Below the pieces are notes generated by a model. The model worked only from the letters and a program-made list of their open reading frames with translations. It was not told the origin of the DNA and made no database searches. From an uncultured Ruminiclostridium sp. (GTDB taxonomy: Bacteria; Bacillota; Clostridia; Oscillospirales; Ruminococcaceae): a stretch of DNA of 33,762 nt. The stretch is from positions 1 through 33,762 of the forward strand of contig CAKSFR010000022.1 in the NCBI GenBank assembly GCA_934454635.1. Reading direction: 5' to 3'. The translations under genes and the position numbers were made by a program. This document shows positions 1 through 8,078 of the stretch, one piece after another (position 1 is the first letter of the stretch; the number at the start of each line of letters is the position of its first letter).

Positions 1-2
1 CG

Positions 3-50
3 GTGGGAGGTCTGAACTTTCCCGACAGGGCGGCGTTTTGCGGGGATTGA
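3..50 (+). CDS. Possible 3' end of an upstream gene (partial)
   Basis: Frame 3 stays open from the left edge and ends in TGA at 48-50, giving about 15 residues (…NFPDRAAFCGD). A second frame stays open to 70, so the choice of frame is a guess. The support is indirect: a perfect 14-bp hairpin at 67-108 lies just downstream and looks like the terminator of a plus-strand gene. No family can be named from so short a piece. Confidence 0.3.
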   Translation: MGGLNFPDRAAFCGD

Positions 51-66
51 GGGGAGTGCGGAGGGA

Positions 67-108
67 TTGAAAGCCGCCGTTATGTTTATCACACACGGCG
101 GCTTTCAA
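67..108 (+). terminator. Stem-loop terminator for a gene left of the window
   Basis: A perfect 14-bp inverted repeat (67-80 and 95-108, TTGAAAGCCGCCGT and its complement) with a 14-nt loop is followed by a T-rich stretch. It would end plus-strand transcription from a gene beyond the left edge. It could also be part of the hairpin cluster at 129-263. Confidence 0.55.
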
Positions 109-128
109 TTTCTCTGTGATTTTTCGCA

Positions 129-263
129 CGGCGGTTAACGCCGCAGTCCGTACATAGTGCGTTCGGCTGCGCGCGGCGCTTAATTGCGCTTAGCGCAATT
201 AAGCGTATGCGGCGGCTTGCCGCCGCATATTCAGCCGCCGAAGGCGGCTGAATCCCCGCGCGC
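129..263 (-). repeat. Cloverleaf-like multi-hairpin element (copy 0)
   Basis: An 8-bp outer stem (169-176 with 256-263) encloses three back-to-back perfect hairpins: 177-189/193-205 (13 bp, loop TTA), 206-216/219-229 (11 bp) and 229-239/243-253 (11 bp, loop GAA). A further 5-bp hairpin lies at 129-133/139-143. On the minus strand the element starts directly after the stop codon of the transporter gene at 264. There the outer stem is followed by ATGTACGG and another GC-rich hairpin, which resembles the layout of the copies at 1633 and 24766. It lacks the AATACT/AGTATT ends, so membership of that family is an inference. Confidence 0.55.
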
Positions 264-1097
264 TCACTTGAGCAGCTGAAATCCCACAATTCCGACGATT
301 GAGATTATCGCGCCGATAAGGTTTAGCTTTGTGCAGTATTCCTTGCGGAAAATTCCGATGAAAAACAGCGCGATAAGGACGATCGGCATTATCATTGCGC
401 TGCCGGTCAGGCTGACTGCAATTGCAGCGTTTTCCGCGAAAAGACCGATCGCATTGGGCAGCTTTGTGAGCGAAACGACAAGCACGCCTTTGGGCTTTTC
501 GCGTACTGTTTTAATAAGAGAAACGAAGGGTATAAGCGCTATTGCCAGAAGAATAAGGGAGAAGAAAAGTATCTGCGAGCTGTTGCCGTAAGGCTCTGCA
601 TAGCGCATTGTAAGACCGTATCCGAATCGCACGATAATGTAAAAAATAAGCGGCAGAACAATTTTTTTATAGTTTATCTGCTGCTTGTTGCTTTTTGCGA
701 TAAGGAACAGTCCGACAGCCATTATCGCTATAAAAAGCAGCCCGACAACGGAAATCGGCTTTCCGTCCATGAAAAAATCGGCAAAATATGATATGAATAC
801 TACCGTTCCGACCCATGCTTTAAGTTCAAATGCGCTCATTTCAGTGAGAACTTTTGCGCTGAGCACAAATTCGAGCAGCTTGTTCAGCGCGATGAGAACG
901 ACCGCAACGGCGAGCTGCCATGAAAATCCCGAAAAAGGAATATTCATAAAGGGCAGCATTATTCCCATAAATACGGCAGTCGCGCCCGCCATGAGGAATG
1001 TTATCTGAAGCCCCGTGAGCTTAGCGGTCGAAACCGCATATTTGTCCGAAAGCCCGCATATCGTATAGCAGGCTGCCGCGAGTAAAATCATCTCCAT
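264..1097 (-). CDS. EamA/DMT-family membrane transporter
   Basis: A 277-residue, very hydrophobic protein with about ten predicted membrane segments. Its length and spacing fit the EamA (drug/metabolite transporter) fold, which is two five-helix halves. The opening stretch (MEMILLAAACYTICGLSDKYA) and the Gly/Ala-rich last segments (IGAIISIVGIVGFQLL) are typical of the family. The substrate cannot be told from sequence; members export amino acids, sugars, nucleosides or other metabolites. The ATG at 1097 has a good AAAGGTGA site about 8 nt upstream and a 17-bp-spaced promoter at 1138-1166. It is transcribed alone, divergently from the small YjfB-like gene. Its stop codon abuts the multi-hairpin element at 129-263, which may shape its mRNA 3' end. 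Confidence 0.8.
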   Translation of the reverse strand: MEMILLAAACYTICGLSDKYAVSTAKLTGLQITFLMAGATAVFMGIMLPFMNIPFSGFSWQLAVAVVLIALNKLLEFVLSAKVLTEMSAFELKAWVGTVVFISYFADFFMDGKPISVVGLLFIAIMAVGLFLIAKSNKQQINYKKIVLPLIFYIIVRFGYGLTMRYAEPYGNSSQILFFSLILLAIALIPFVSLIKTVREKPKGVLVVSLTKLPNAIGLFAENAAIAVSLTGSAMIMPIVLIALFFIGIFRKEYCTKLNLIGAIISIVGIVGFQLLK

Positions 1098-1137
1098 AGT
1101 GCGTCACCTTTCAAATATTTCAAACATATTTCAACCT

Positions 1138-1166
1138 ATTATACCGTGAAAACGTTTTACCGTCAA
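1138..1166 (-). promoter_or_regulatory. Sigma-A-type promoter of the EamA transporter gene
   Basis: On the minus strand, TTGACG (1161-1166) and TATAAT (1138-1143) are separated by exactly 17 bp. This is a near-consensus housekeeping promoter about 40 nt upstream of the ATG at 1097. Confidence 0.75.
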
Positions 1167-1223
1167 TCGTCAGCTTTCAGCAGAAATTACGAAAAATTTT
1201 CTTTTTTTTGTGCATTTTATTGC

Positions 1224-1252
1224 TTGAATGGGCGGAGCTTGCATGATATAAT
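1224..1252 (+). promoter_or_regulatory. Sigma-A-type promoter of the YjfB-like gene
   Basis: TTGAAT (1224-1229) and TATAAT (1247-1252) have a 17-bp spacer and lie about 30 nt upstream of the ATG at 1281. Confidence 0.7.
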
Positions 1253-1280
1253 AAAAGTAATCATAAGAGGAGGTGTTTTC

Positions 1281-1478
1281 ATGGACGGCATTACAGGATA
1301 TATCGCTCAGCTTTCGATGAATATGGCGCAGTACAGCGTACAGTCGCAGTTTTCTACGGGAATGCTTAAAAACGTCATGGATTCACAGGAAGCAGCAAGC
1401 ATGAAGCTTTTCGACAGCTTACAGACCGTTATTCCGTCTGCTGACGGAAGAGGCATGGTGCTTGACGTAAGAGCGTAA
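1281..1478 (+). CDS. YjfB-like small putative motility protein
   Basis: A 65-residue protein. The pattern of a short N-terminus, IAQLSMNMAQ, and VQSQFSTGMLKNVMDSQEAA matches the YjfB family of small proteins (AALSMxMSQ…VxxxVLKKAMDxxE), annotated as putative motility proteins in Firmicutes. Their biochemical role is not established. The start is the ATG at 1281 because a strong AAGAGGAGGTG site ends about 6 nt before it; an open frame upstream has no such site. The gene is monocistronic, with its own promoter and terminator. No flagellar genes are visible in this window, so a motility role here is only by family name. Confidence 0.75.
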   Translation: MDGITGYIAQLSMNMAQYSVQSQFSTGMLKNVMDSQEAASMKLFDSLQTVIPSADGRGMVLDVRA

Positions 1479-1498
1479 ACGTAAATAAAAATGAAACG

Positions 1499-1526
1499 AA
1501 CCGCTTCGATCTGCGAGGCGGTTTTT
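1499..1526 (+). terminator. Rho-independent terminator after the YjfB-like gene
   Basis: A 10-bp stem with one G-T pair (1499-1508 with 1514-1523), a 5-nt loop and a T5 run, 20 nt after the stop codon. Confidence 0.85.
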
Positions 1527-1632
1527 GTTATGTATAGAAAGCGCGGCGCCGTCCCAAAAAATGATATTGACGGGTTTTGTGCCGCAATGACATAACTTTA
1601 AACCTACTAAATCGAACCCATCCCGCATACAT

Positions 1633-1792
1633 TTTATAATACCAATTACTAATCTCATTATAGGCAAAGTCTGTAAGGAGCGCCGTCTAAAAAGGCGGCA
1701 AGTTAAAACAGCAGGTTTTGAAGGGATTAGTATTAAACGGCTTTCCTGTGCGGCTATGCCGTACCCGCTGCAAAGCGGTGGAAACAATATAA
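1633..1792 (+). repeat. Multi-hairpin repeat, copy 1 (upstream of spmA)
   Basis: It opens with TTATAATACCAATT and has an outer stem ACTAATCTC/GGGATTAGT (1648-1656 with 1723-1731, one G-T pair). Inside are three short hairpins: TTATAGG/TCTGTAA; CGCC/GGCG around TCTAAAAA; and AAAAC/GTTTT. After the stem come TATTAAACGGC and two GC-rich hairpins (1751-1754/1758-1761 and 165-1769-type stem CCGCT/AGCGG at 1765-1769/1774-1778). The same order of parts recurs at 24766-24959 with different stem sequences. It ends about 10 nt before the spmA ribosome binding site. Confidence 0.7.
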
Positions 1793-1815
1793 AATGTATG
1801 CGGGAGGGGATTGTT

Positions 1816-2412
1816 ATGATGAAGTGGGTCATGACGATAATGCTGGTGCTGTCCTTGATTTTTGGGGCGGCTACGGGACGTATCGGAGAGGTTTCAGAAG
1901 CTTTTCTGAGCGAGTGCGGCGGCGCGGTCGAGCTTGCTTTTTCGCTTATCGGGATAATCTGTCTATGGAGCGGACTTATGCGTGTGGCGCAGTCGGCGGG
2001 ACTTACCGAGCTGCTTGCGGGGCTGTTTTCGCCCTTGCTCGGAAAGCTGTTCAAAGGCTTAAAAAAAGGCGGCGCGGCGATGCAGTTCATCACTCTTAAT
2101 CTTACGGCGAACCTGCTCGGGCTTGGCAACGCTTCTACGCCGTTCGGTATAGCGGCGATGCGTGAAATTGAAGCGGAGGACGGCTGTGAAAACGGCTGCG
2201 CAAGCCACAATATGATACTTTTCACCGTGATGAACACAGCGAGCCTTCAGATAATTCCCACAACGGTCGCGGCGCTGCGGCTGAAAAACGGCTCAGCAGA
2301 CCCTATGGCGATTCTGCCGTGCGTGTGGATAGTTTCCGCGCTGTCGCTTACGTCGGCGCTGCTCTCGGCGCGTTTTTTTCGCGGATTTTCTCATAAACGG
2401 AGGGCGAAATGA
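1816..2412 (+). CDS. spmA: Spore maturation protein A
   Basis: A 198-residue membrane protein with the nucleoside-recognition (Gate) domain typical of SpmA. The landmark stretch reads NLLGLGNASTPFGIAAMREI, followed by MILFTVMNTASLQIIPTTV. With SpmB it is needed for proper spore-core dehydration in Bacillus and Clostridium; the exact transported substrate is not known. The start is placed at ATG 1816 (ATG 1819 also possible), 8 nt after GGAGG at 1803-1807. An in-frame start at 1756 would translate the end of the upstream repeat and is rejected. It overlaps spmB by 4 nt (ATGA), which implies translational coupling. Confidence 0.93.
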   Translation: MMKWVMTIMLVLSLIFGAATGRIGEVSEAFLSECGGAVELAFSLIGIICLWSGLMRVAQSAGLTELLAGLFSPLLGKLFKGLKKGGAAMQFITLNLTANLLGLGNASTPFGIAAMREIEAEDGCENGCASHNMILFTVMNTASLQIIPTTVAALRLKNGSADPMAILPCVWIVSALSLTSALLSARFFRGFSHKRRAK

Positions 2413-2927
2413 GCTTTACGGACTTTATTATACCCGTTTTCTTCGCGCTTGTGCTCGTCTACGGGCTGTATAAGAAAACCGACGTTTTCGGCGAATTTAC
2501 CGCAGGGGTAACGGACGGGCTGAAAACCGTTCTTGAGATTTTTCCCGCGCTGTTCTGTCTTGTCGTGACGATTGCGGTGTTCCGCGCTTCGGGGGGAATG
2601 GAACTGCTTTCGGGGCTGCTTGCGCCGTTTTTTACCGCGATAGGCTTTCCACCGGAATGTGCGCCGCTCGTTCTGCTCCGACCGTTTTCGGGAAGCGGCT
2701 CTATTGCGCTTTTTGAGCAAATTTTATGTGAAAACGGCGCGGACAGCTTTGCGGGAGAGGTCGCTTCGGTAATTCTTGGCAGCAGTGAAACCACGTTTTA
2801 CACCATATCAGTCTATTTTGCCGCGACGCGCATAAAAAAGACCCGTTATGCGCTCCCCGCAGCGCTCTGCGGGGACGTAACGGGCTTTATTCTAAGCGCG
2901 GTTTTCGTGCGCCTTATTCTGATGTAA
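2409..2927 (+). CDS. spmB: Spore maturation protein B
   Basis: A 172-residue membrane protein, the usual SpmB length, with the conserved core LLRPFSGSGSIALFEQIL and VILGSSETTFYTISVYF. It belongs to the same nucleoside-recognition superfamily as SpmA and acts with it in spore maturation. It starts inside the spmA stop (ATGA at 2409). Its last 14 bp overlap the end of the convergent EpsG-like gene. A strong hairpin at 2842-2884, inside its coding sequence, reads as a terminator for that opposite-strand gene. Confidence 0.93.
   Translation: MSFTDFIIPVFFALVLVYGLYKKTDVFGEFTAGVTDGLKTVLEIFPALFCLVVTIAVFRASGGMELLSGLLAPFFTAIGFPPECAPLVLLRPFSGSGSIALFEQILCENGADSFAGEVASVILGSSETTFYTISVYFAATRIKKTRYALPAALCGDVTGFILSAVFVRLILM
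2834..2884 (-). terminator. Terminator of the EpsG-like gene embedded in spmB coding sequence
   Basis: Nested arms CCCGTTA/TAACGGG (2842-2848 with 2878-2884) and CCCCGCAG/CTGCGGGG (2855-2862 with 2867-2874) form a long stem. On the minus strand it is followed by TCTTTTTTATG. It lies 30 nt beyond the stop codon at 2914, so it fits a rho-independent terminator of the minus-strand gene that also encodes the C-terminal part of SpmB. Confidence 0.75.
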
Positions 2928-4539
2928 CGGATTCGGCGGAAACGATCTCCAGCTTTTCTGCAACGCGCTTTACTTCGCTTACGGCAAACTGCGTTCCGTC
3001 GAACATTTCGCCGTTTTCGTCAAATAAAACGAAGCAAAGTCTGTCTGCGGGGATTTCGACCGTATTTCCGAAGGAGTCGGTGACTGCGGCGGTGTTTTCG
3101 GCGCGCTCGATATTTACGCCCGAGGCGGTAACCTCAGAATAATCCTTTGAGGGAGCTTCATATTCGGCGCGCAGGTTGGTTCCCGCATAGTCCGCCGCGC
3201 GCAGTATTGCGGGCGTAAATCCGGGATAGCTGTCGGTCGTAGAAATTATCGCGTAGCCGCAGCCCGAATTTTTAAGCTGAATAAGGTAAGTGTAAATGTC
3301 GGCGTTCGTATAGAGTACCTCAACGTTTCTTTCCGGAGTACTATAGCCGTCGATCGCGTCCTCAATTTCGGGGAAAAGCGTCATATACGGGAACACGCCG
3401 TGGAAGTTCAGCACCATTCCGAAGCAGTTGTAGATGAACATTCCTACGGTTACTCCGACCGTTATAAGGAACGCGTTGTCTTTCTTGTCTTCGGCTTTCT
3501 TTTTTGAATAGCCCGGCATGGTTTTGTCCACGACGGTCTTGGCTTCCGCTTTCTGAGCTTTTTCGGTGAAATAGCTCGTTATCGACGGAACGGTAAACAG
3601 CGAGAAAATGAAGATGAACATCGAGAAGCGCTCGATAATGAAAGCGTAGACGATAAAGCTCCATATCGAAGCGTTCATCAGAGTGAGCTGTAAAAGCATA
3701 TCCGCTTCGGGGCGCTCTTTCCAGCCGCAGAAGTACGCTGTCATTACAAACGCAAGCAGCGCGAGCGGCATAATGAGATAATGTATGCCGAAGCCCGTTT
3801 CAAACCATATTGTGCCGATATAGCCCGCGTAATCCTTGCCCGCGACAGCCGAAACGAGCTGAGCGAGGAGATACAGCGGATTTGCGCCGGCGGCTTTCAT
3901 TATAAGGCAGGCGGCAAGCGCGCCGACGGAAACCGAGCCGTAGATGATGAGATATTTCTTTGTCGGTTTTATCAGCGAGAGCAGATAGAACGGTATAAAG
4001 ACAGCCGCCGTGTAGTGGAACAGCACCGCAATAACGCCGAGGATAAGCACCGGTACGATCTTGCGGCGCTTCATAAAGCCGTAGGCGAGAATGATGACCG
4101 AAACGGCAAGGCTCTGTCGGATAAAGCTGAGCGAGGTGTAGAAGAAAGTGAAGCAGAGATATACCGCGACGGAAAGCCACACGTTATCGCTGTATTTGCG
4201 TATCGCAAACGCTACGGGCGCGAGAATAAGCACGGCGTAGATCGCGTACATTACTTCGGGGCTTTGCGTAATGCAGGAAATAAGCTTAGTCAGGAGTGCG
4301 AAAAGCGGCTCGTATTTTCCGGTGAAAATGCCGCCCCAGTCCGTTGACGAAATTTCGTTGAATATGCGTATATAGCTGAAATAGTCATTGCCCATTCCAT
4401 AGCGGAAAACCGAAACAAAATAGAGCAGAACGAACATTACCGCAACGTAAACGGTCTTTTTAACGGGCGTAGGATCTTTTTTCAGCAGGACAAGCCCGAG
4501 AATCACCGCAGCTGCGAATAAAATAATATAAATTGCCAT
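2914..4539 (-). CDS. EpsG-family polysaccharide polymerase-like membrane protein
   Basis: A 541-residue protein. Residues 1-345 have about ten membrane segments and the EpsG signature near residues 45-60 (SVFRYGMGNDYFSYI, conserved R…G.DY..Y). The family includes polymerases of exopolysaccharide clusters. A further membrane segment at about 350-370 leads to a C-terminal extracytoplasmic tail of about 170 residues, longer than usual for EpsG (about 350-400 residues). Start: ATG 4539 with AAAGGA about 8 nt upstream. It stands alone, without glycosyltransferases around it, so the sugar substrate is unknown. It has its own promoter overlapped by a 13-bp inverted repeat, and its terminator lies within spmB. 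Confidence 0.75.
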   Translation of the reverse strand: MAIYIILFAAAVILGLVLLKKDPTPVKKTVYVAVMFVLLYFVSVFRYGMGNDYFSYIRIFNEISSTDWGGIFTGKYEPLFALLTKLISCITQSPEVMYAIYAVLILAPVAFAIRKYSDNVWLSVAVYLCFTFFYTSLSFIRQSLAVSVIILAYGFMKRRKIVPVLILGVIAVLFHYTAAVFIPFYLLSLIKPTKKYLIIYGSVSVGALAACLIMKAAGANPLYLLAQLVSAVAGKDYAGYIGTIWFETGFGIHYLIMPLALLAFVMTAYFCGWKERPEADMLLQLTLMNASIWSFIVYAFIIERFSMFIFIFSLFTVPSITSYFTEKAQKAEAKTVVDKTMPGYSKKKAEDKKDNAFLITVGVTVGMFIYNCFGMVLNFHGVFPYMTLFPEIEDAIDGYSTPERNVEVLYTNADIYTYLIQLKNSGCGYAIISTTDSYPGFTPAILRAADYAGTNLRAEYEAPSKDYSEVTASGVNIERAENTAAVTDSFGNTVEIPADRLCFVLFDENGEMFDGTQFAVSEVKRVAEKLEIVSAESVTSE

Positions 4540-4569
4540 CTGACAGTTCCTTTCTGATTAATCTTTTTT

Positions 4570-4631
4570 ATTGTATCACAAACAGACGTGGAAATCAATG
4601 CGTATATAAATGTATATGTTGATTTCAACGT
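4570..4631 (-). promoter_or_regulatory. Promoter of the EpsG-like gene with overlapping inverted repeat
   Basis: On the minus strand TTGATT (4593-4598) and TACAAT (4570-4575) are 17 bp apart. The -35 box lies in a 13-bp inverted repeat (4586-4598 with 4619-4631, one mismatch; ACGTGGAAATCAA) around an AT-rich palindromic centre. This is a plausible operator, but no cognate regulator is identified. Confidence 0.55.
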
Positions 4632-4723
4632 GTTTTTCGTCGTAATGCACTAAAATTTATCTGACGACAGATGAAAATTGCCTGTATTTTTTCGGAAAAA
4701 TTGTACCCAAACGGCGAAAAGTA

Positions 4724-4752
4724 TTGATTTTCCATGTAAAAAATGATATACT
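4724..4752 (+). promoter_or_regulatory. Promoter of the remA-rlmN operon
   Basis: TTGATT (4724-4729) and TATACT (4747-4752) with a 17-bp spacer, about 40 nt upstream of the remA ATG. No other clear promoter is seen before 12548, so it probably drives the whole block. Confidence 0.65.
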
Positions 4753-4792
4753 AAAATAGAATATTCTATAATGACAGGTGGAGGAAAGCGGA

Positions 4793-5047
4793 ATGGAACT
4801 GATCGAAGTCGGCTACGGCAACCGCGTAAACAGCGAGCGGATAGTCGCGGTGATAAATGCGGATTCTGCGCCCGCGAAGCGCCTTATTTCCGCCGCAAAG
4901 GACAAGTTCACCGCAATCGACGCGACCTGCGGGAAACGCACAAAGACCGTCATTGTTATGGACAGCGGGCATATCGTGCTTTCGGCAAAGGAACCCGAAA
5001 GCGTTTGCGGGGCTTATGACCGCGGAAAGGAAGCTGAAAATGGATAA
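4793..5047 (+). CDS. remA: RemA-like extracellular matrix regulator (DUF370)
   Basis: An 84-residue protein. The pattern LIEVGYGNRVNSERIVAVIN, SAPAKRL, AID and KTVIVMDSGHIVLSA matches RemA/DUF370 proteins along their whole length. In Bacillus subtilis RemA is a DNA-binding activator of biofilm matrix operons. Here it precedes gmk, as in many Firmicutes, which supports the call. ATG 4793 has GTGGAGG 8 nt upstream. The last 8 nt overlap gmk. The tail RGKEAENG is slightly longer than the family core. Confidence 0.9.
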   Translation: MELIEVGYGNRVNSERIVAVINADSAPAKRLISAAKDKFTAIDATCGKRTKTVIVMDSGHIVLSAKEPESVCGAYDRGKEAENG

Positions 5048-5645
5048 GGGAATACTTATTGTTGTATCTGCGCCTGCGGGCTGCGGAAAGGACACCATAC
5101 TGGCAGAGGCTCTCGCCGCAAACGGCAATCTTTTTTACTCGGTTTCGGCAACGTCGCGCGCTATGCGCCCCGGAGAAACCAACGGCGTAAGCTATCATTT
5201 CAGAACGAGGGAGCAGTTTGAAAAAATGATCGCGGACGGCGAACTGCTCGAATACACCGAATACTGCGGAAATTATTACGGCACGCCGAAAAAGGCGGTC
5301 GAGGATATGCTTGCCGCAGGGAAGGACGTTATACTGAAAATCGAGGTCGAGGGCGCGGCAAACGTAAAGCGGATCTTCCCCGACTGCGTGATGATATTCA
5401 TTCTCCCGCCGTCGTTCGAGGAGCTGAACAGGCGGCTCCACAAGCGCGGGACGGAGGACGAGGAAACCATTCTGCGCCGCATTGAAACAGCCAAGCGTGA
5501 GCTTACATACGCGGAAAATTACGACTATCTTATAGTAAACGGCGAGCTTTCAAAAGCGGTCGGTGATTTTTTGGCGGCGGTTTCCGCCGAAAAGAACCGC
5601 ACCTGTCGCAGAAAAGGTCTGCTTAAGGAGCTTTTGAAGCAGTGA
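5040..5645 (+). CDS. gmk: Guanylate kinase
   Basis: A 201-residue enzyme that phosphorylates GMP to GDP with ATP. The P-loop reads SAPAGCGKDT (residues 10-19), where the family usually has SGPSGxGKxT, so two small-residue changes are visible but the key Lys17 and Thr19 remain. The GMP-binding part follows: SATSRAMRPGETNGVSYHF, then YTEYCGNYYGTP. The start ATG at 5040 lies inside the end of remA, so the frames overlap by 8 nt. An in-frame start at 4857 would run through remA and is rejected. Its stop overlaps the priA GTG (GTGA). rpoZ, which often follows gmk, is absent here. Confidence 0.95.
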   Translation: MDKGILIVVSAPAGCGKDTILAEALAANGNLFYSVSATSRAMRPGETNGVSYHFRTREQFEKMIADGELLEYTEYCGNYYGTPKKAVEDMLAAGKDVILKIEVEGAANVKRIFPDCVMIFILPPSFEELNRRLHKRGTEDEETILRRIETAKRELTYAENYDYLIVNGELSKAVGDFLAAVSAEKNRTCRRKGLLKELLKQ

Positions 5646-8065
5646 AAAAGCTTGTTGCCGCCGTCGCCGTCGAGAAAACCGCCGCGTCGTTCGACGACCT
5701 TTTCGACTATACCGTTCCCGATTATCTTGCGGAGCAGGTTCGCGCGGGGGCGAGGGTGATCGTGCCTTTCGGGCGCGGAAACCGCAAGCGGGCGGGCGTG
5801 GTTTTTTCGGTCGAAGAACGTGAAACCGAAGCAAAGCTGAAAGAGATATATTCTGCGGCGGACGACGGTATTTTTCTGAGCGCGGAAATGCTCGAAATAG
5901 CGCAGTGGCTTCGTGAAACGACATTCTGCACATACTATGACGCGGTGCGCTCAATGCTTCCCGCCGGACTTTCGCTGATGATCTCGGAAGAATATTTTTT
6001 CGCGGAAAATCCGCCGCAGACCGCGCTGAGCGGTGCGGAGCAGAAGCTTATAAGCGAATATTACGCGCTTGACAGTGAAAAGGAGCGCGCGGCGCTTCTG
6101 ACAAAGGCGGAAAACCGACGTATCGTCGCCGCGCTTTCCGCCAAAGGCGTGATTCAAAAAAAAGAGCTTTCACGCCGCAGAATCGGCGACGAAACGGAAC
6201 GCACGGTTTATCCTACAGGCGCTGAAACGACGGGTATACGGCTTTCTCCTAAGCAGAAAAGCGTGCTTGAAACGCTCGGCGAGGTCGGTGCGGCAAGCGT
6301 CGGGGAGCTTTGCTATCTTTGCAATGTGACGGCGTCGGTCGTGAAAAATCTGGAACTGAAAGGCTTGGTGGGAATTGAGCAAACCGAGGTTTCGCGGGCT
6401 GTTTCAAAAGAGGCTGAGATTACGCAGAGCCTTTCGGAGCTGCGCTTTTCACCGCTCCAGCAGCGCACCTACGACGGGCTGAAACAGCTTATGGACAGCG
6501 GCGAGGCGAAGTGCGCATTACTCAGGGGCGTTACCGGAAGCGGAAAGACCTCGGTTTTTATAAAGCTTATCGAAGCGGCGACGAAAGAGGGAAAAACGGC
6601 TATACTGCTCGTTCCCGAAATTTCGCTCACTCCGCAGACGGTCGGGAAATTTCAGAGCCTTTTCGGGAATACCGTTGCTATAATGCACAGCAGTCTTTCG
6701 CTCGGTCAGCGAGCCGACGAATTTAAGCGGATCGCGCGCGGCGAAGCGAAAATCGTTATCGGAACGCGCAGCGCGGTATTCGCGCCCGTCGAAAACCTCG
6801 GTATTATCGTTATCGACGAGGAGGACGAGCATACCTATAAATCCGAAATGTCGCCGCGATATCACGCGCGAGAGGTCGCAAAGCAAAGGTGCTTCAGACA
6901 CAGGGCGCTGCTGCTGCTTGCGTCGGCAACGCCGTCTTTCGAGAGCTATACCAACGCGCTGAACGGGCGGTACAGCCTCTTTGAAATGGAGGAACGGTAC
7001 AGCACCGCCGAGCTGCCCGAGGTTCACATGATAGATATGCGGCTCGAGGCGGAGAACGGTAACCGAGGGAATTTCAGCGAGGAGCTTTTAGAGGAGCTTA
7101 AACAGAACCTCGAACGCGGCGAGCAGTCAATGCTGCTGCTGAACAGGCGCGGGTATCATACCTATGCTAACTGCATAAGCTGCGGGGCTGTAGTGGAATG
7201 TCCGAATTGTGCTATTCCGCTGACATATCACAAGGTCAACAACAGCGCGATATGCCATATATGCGGATTTCGCCGCGAAATGCCGAAAGTTTGCGACAAA
7301 TGCGGAAGTCGGTATATCTATCAGAGCGGAACGGGTACTCAGCGCATTGAGGACGAAATACGGGAGTATTTCCCGCGGGCGCGCGTGCTGAGAATGGACG
7401 CGGACACCACGATGTCCAAATTTTCCTACGAGCGGCGCTTTAACGAGTTCCGCAACAACGAATATGACATAATGATAGGTACGCAGATGATCGCCAAGGG
7501 GCTGGATTTCGAGAATGTGACGCTGGTAGGCGTTCTTCTTATCGACCGTTCGCTTTACGCGGGGGATTACCTCGGCTACGAAAAGACCTTTTCGCTTATC
7601 ACTCAGGTTGTCGGGCGCTCGGGGCGCGGTTCCAAAAAAGGCAGAGCGTATATTCAGACGTTTTCACCCGATCACTACGTTCTTGAGCTTGCCGCGAAGC
7701 AGGATTACAAAGAGTTTTACGAGCAGGAGATCGCCGTGCGGCGCGCGCTCATTTTCCCGCCGTTCTGCGATATATGCCTGCTGGTGCTTTCTTCGCCGGA
7801 CGAAAAGGCGGTCGGGCGCGCCGCAGAGCTGTTCTTCGGAATGCTAAAGAACGCGGCGGACGGGCGGAGGGACATTCCCGTTATTCTGCTCGGACCGACG
7901 GACGGAGGTAAGATAGGCGGGATCTTTCGCAGACGTATCGTTGTGAAATGCCGCAGAAGCCCCGTACTGCGCGATATGCTGCGCGGGGTGATGCGCGAAG
8001 CATATCGCCGAGAGGAGTTCAGAGGAGTAAATTTTTACGCCGATTTCAACGGCGAGATAATATGA
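5642..8065 (+). CDS. priA: Primosomal protein N' (replication restart helicase PriA)
   Basis: An 807-residue helicase that reloads the replisome at stalled forks. Visible parts are an N-terminal DNA-binding region, Walker A GVTGSGKT (residues 296-303), motif II DEEDEH (the family usually has DEEHE or similar), and [10 protein letters not shown] zinc-binding Cys cluster follows from about residue 511 (CISCG…CPNC…CHICG…CDKCGS). Late helicase motifs include [20 protein letters not shown] and QVVGRSGRG. The start is GTG at 5642, overlapping the gmk stop, with AAGGAG about 11 nt upstream. It is full length and intact. Confidence 0.96.
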   Translation: MKKLVAAVAVEKTAASFDDLFDYTVPDYLAEQVRAGARVIVPFGRGNRKRAGVVFSVEERETEAKLKEIYSAADDGIFLSAEMLEIAQWLRETTFCTYYDAVRSMLPAGLSLMISEEYFFAENPPQTALSGAEQKLISEYYALDSEKERAALLTKAENRRIVAALSAKGVIQKKELSRRRIGDETERTVYPTGAETTGIRLSPKQKSVLETLGEVGAASVGELCYLCNVTASVVKNLELKGLVGIEQTEVSRAVSKEAEITQSLSELRFSPLQQRTYDGLKQLMDSGEAKCALLRGVTGSGKTSVFIKLIEAATKEGKTAILLVPEISLTPQTVGKFQSLFGNTVAIMHSSLSLGQRADEFKRIARGEAKIVIGTRSAVFAPVENLGIIVIDEEDEHTYKSEMSPRYHAREVAKQRCFRHRALLLLASATPSFESYTNALNGRYSLFEMEERYSTAELPEVHMIDMRLEAENGNRGNFSEELLEELKQNLERGEQSMLLLNRRGYHTYANCISCGAVVECPNCAIPLTYHKVNNSAICHICGFRREMPKVCDKCGSRYIYQSGTGTQRIEDEIREYFPRARVLRMDADTTMSKFSYERRFNEFRNNEYDIMIGTQMIAKGLDFENVTLVGVLLIDRSLYAGDYLGYEKTFSLITQVVGRSGRGSKKGRAYIQTFSPDHYVLELAAKQDYKEFYEQEIAVRRALIFPPFCDICLLVLSSPDEKAVGRAAELFFGMLKNAADGRRDIPVILLGPTDGGKIGGIFRRRIVVKCRRSPVLRDMLRGVMREAYRREEFRGVNFYADFNGEII

Positions 8066-8078
8066 AAGGAATAATAAA

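Noticed and set aside
169..263. tRNA gene suggested by the cloverleaf shape
   Set aside because: Arms are 11-13 bp with 2-3-nt loops; there is no TTCRA loop, anticodon loop or 7-bp acceptor stem with CCA.
1756..1815. 20-residue N-terminal extension of SpmA
   Set aside because: It translates the tail of the repeat. GGAGG at 1803-1807 places the start at 1816.
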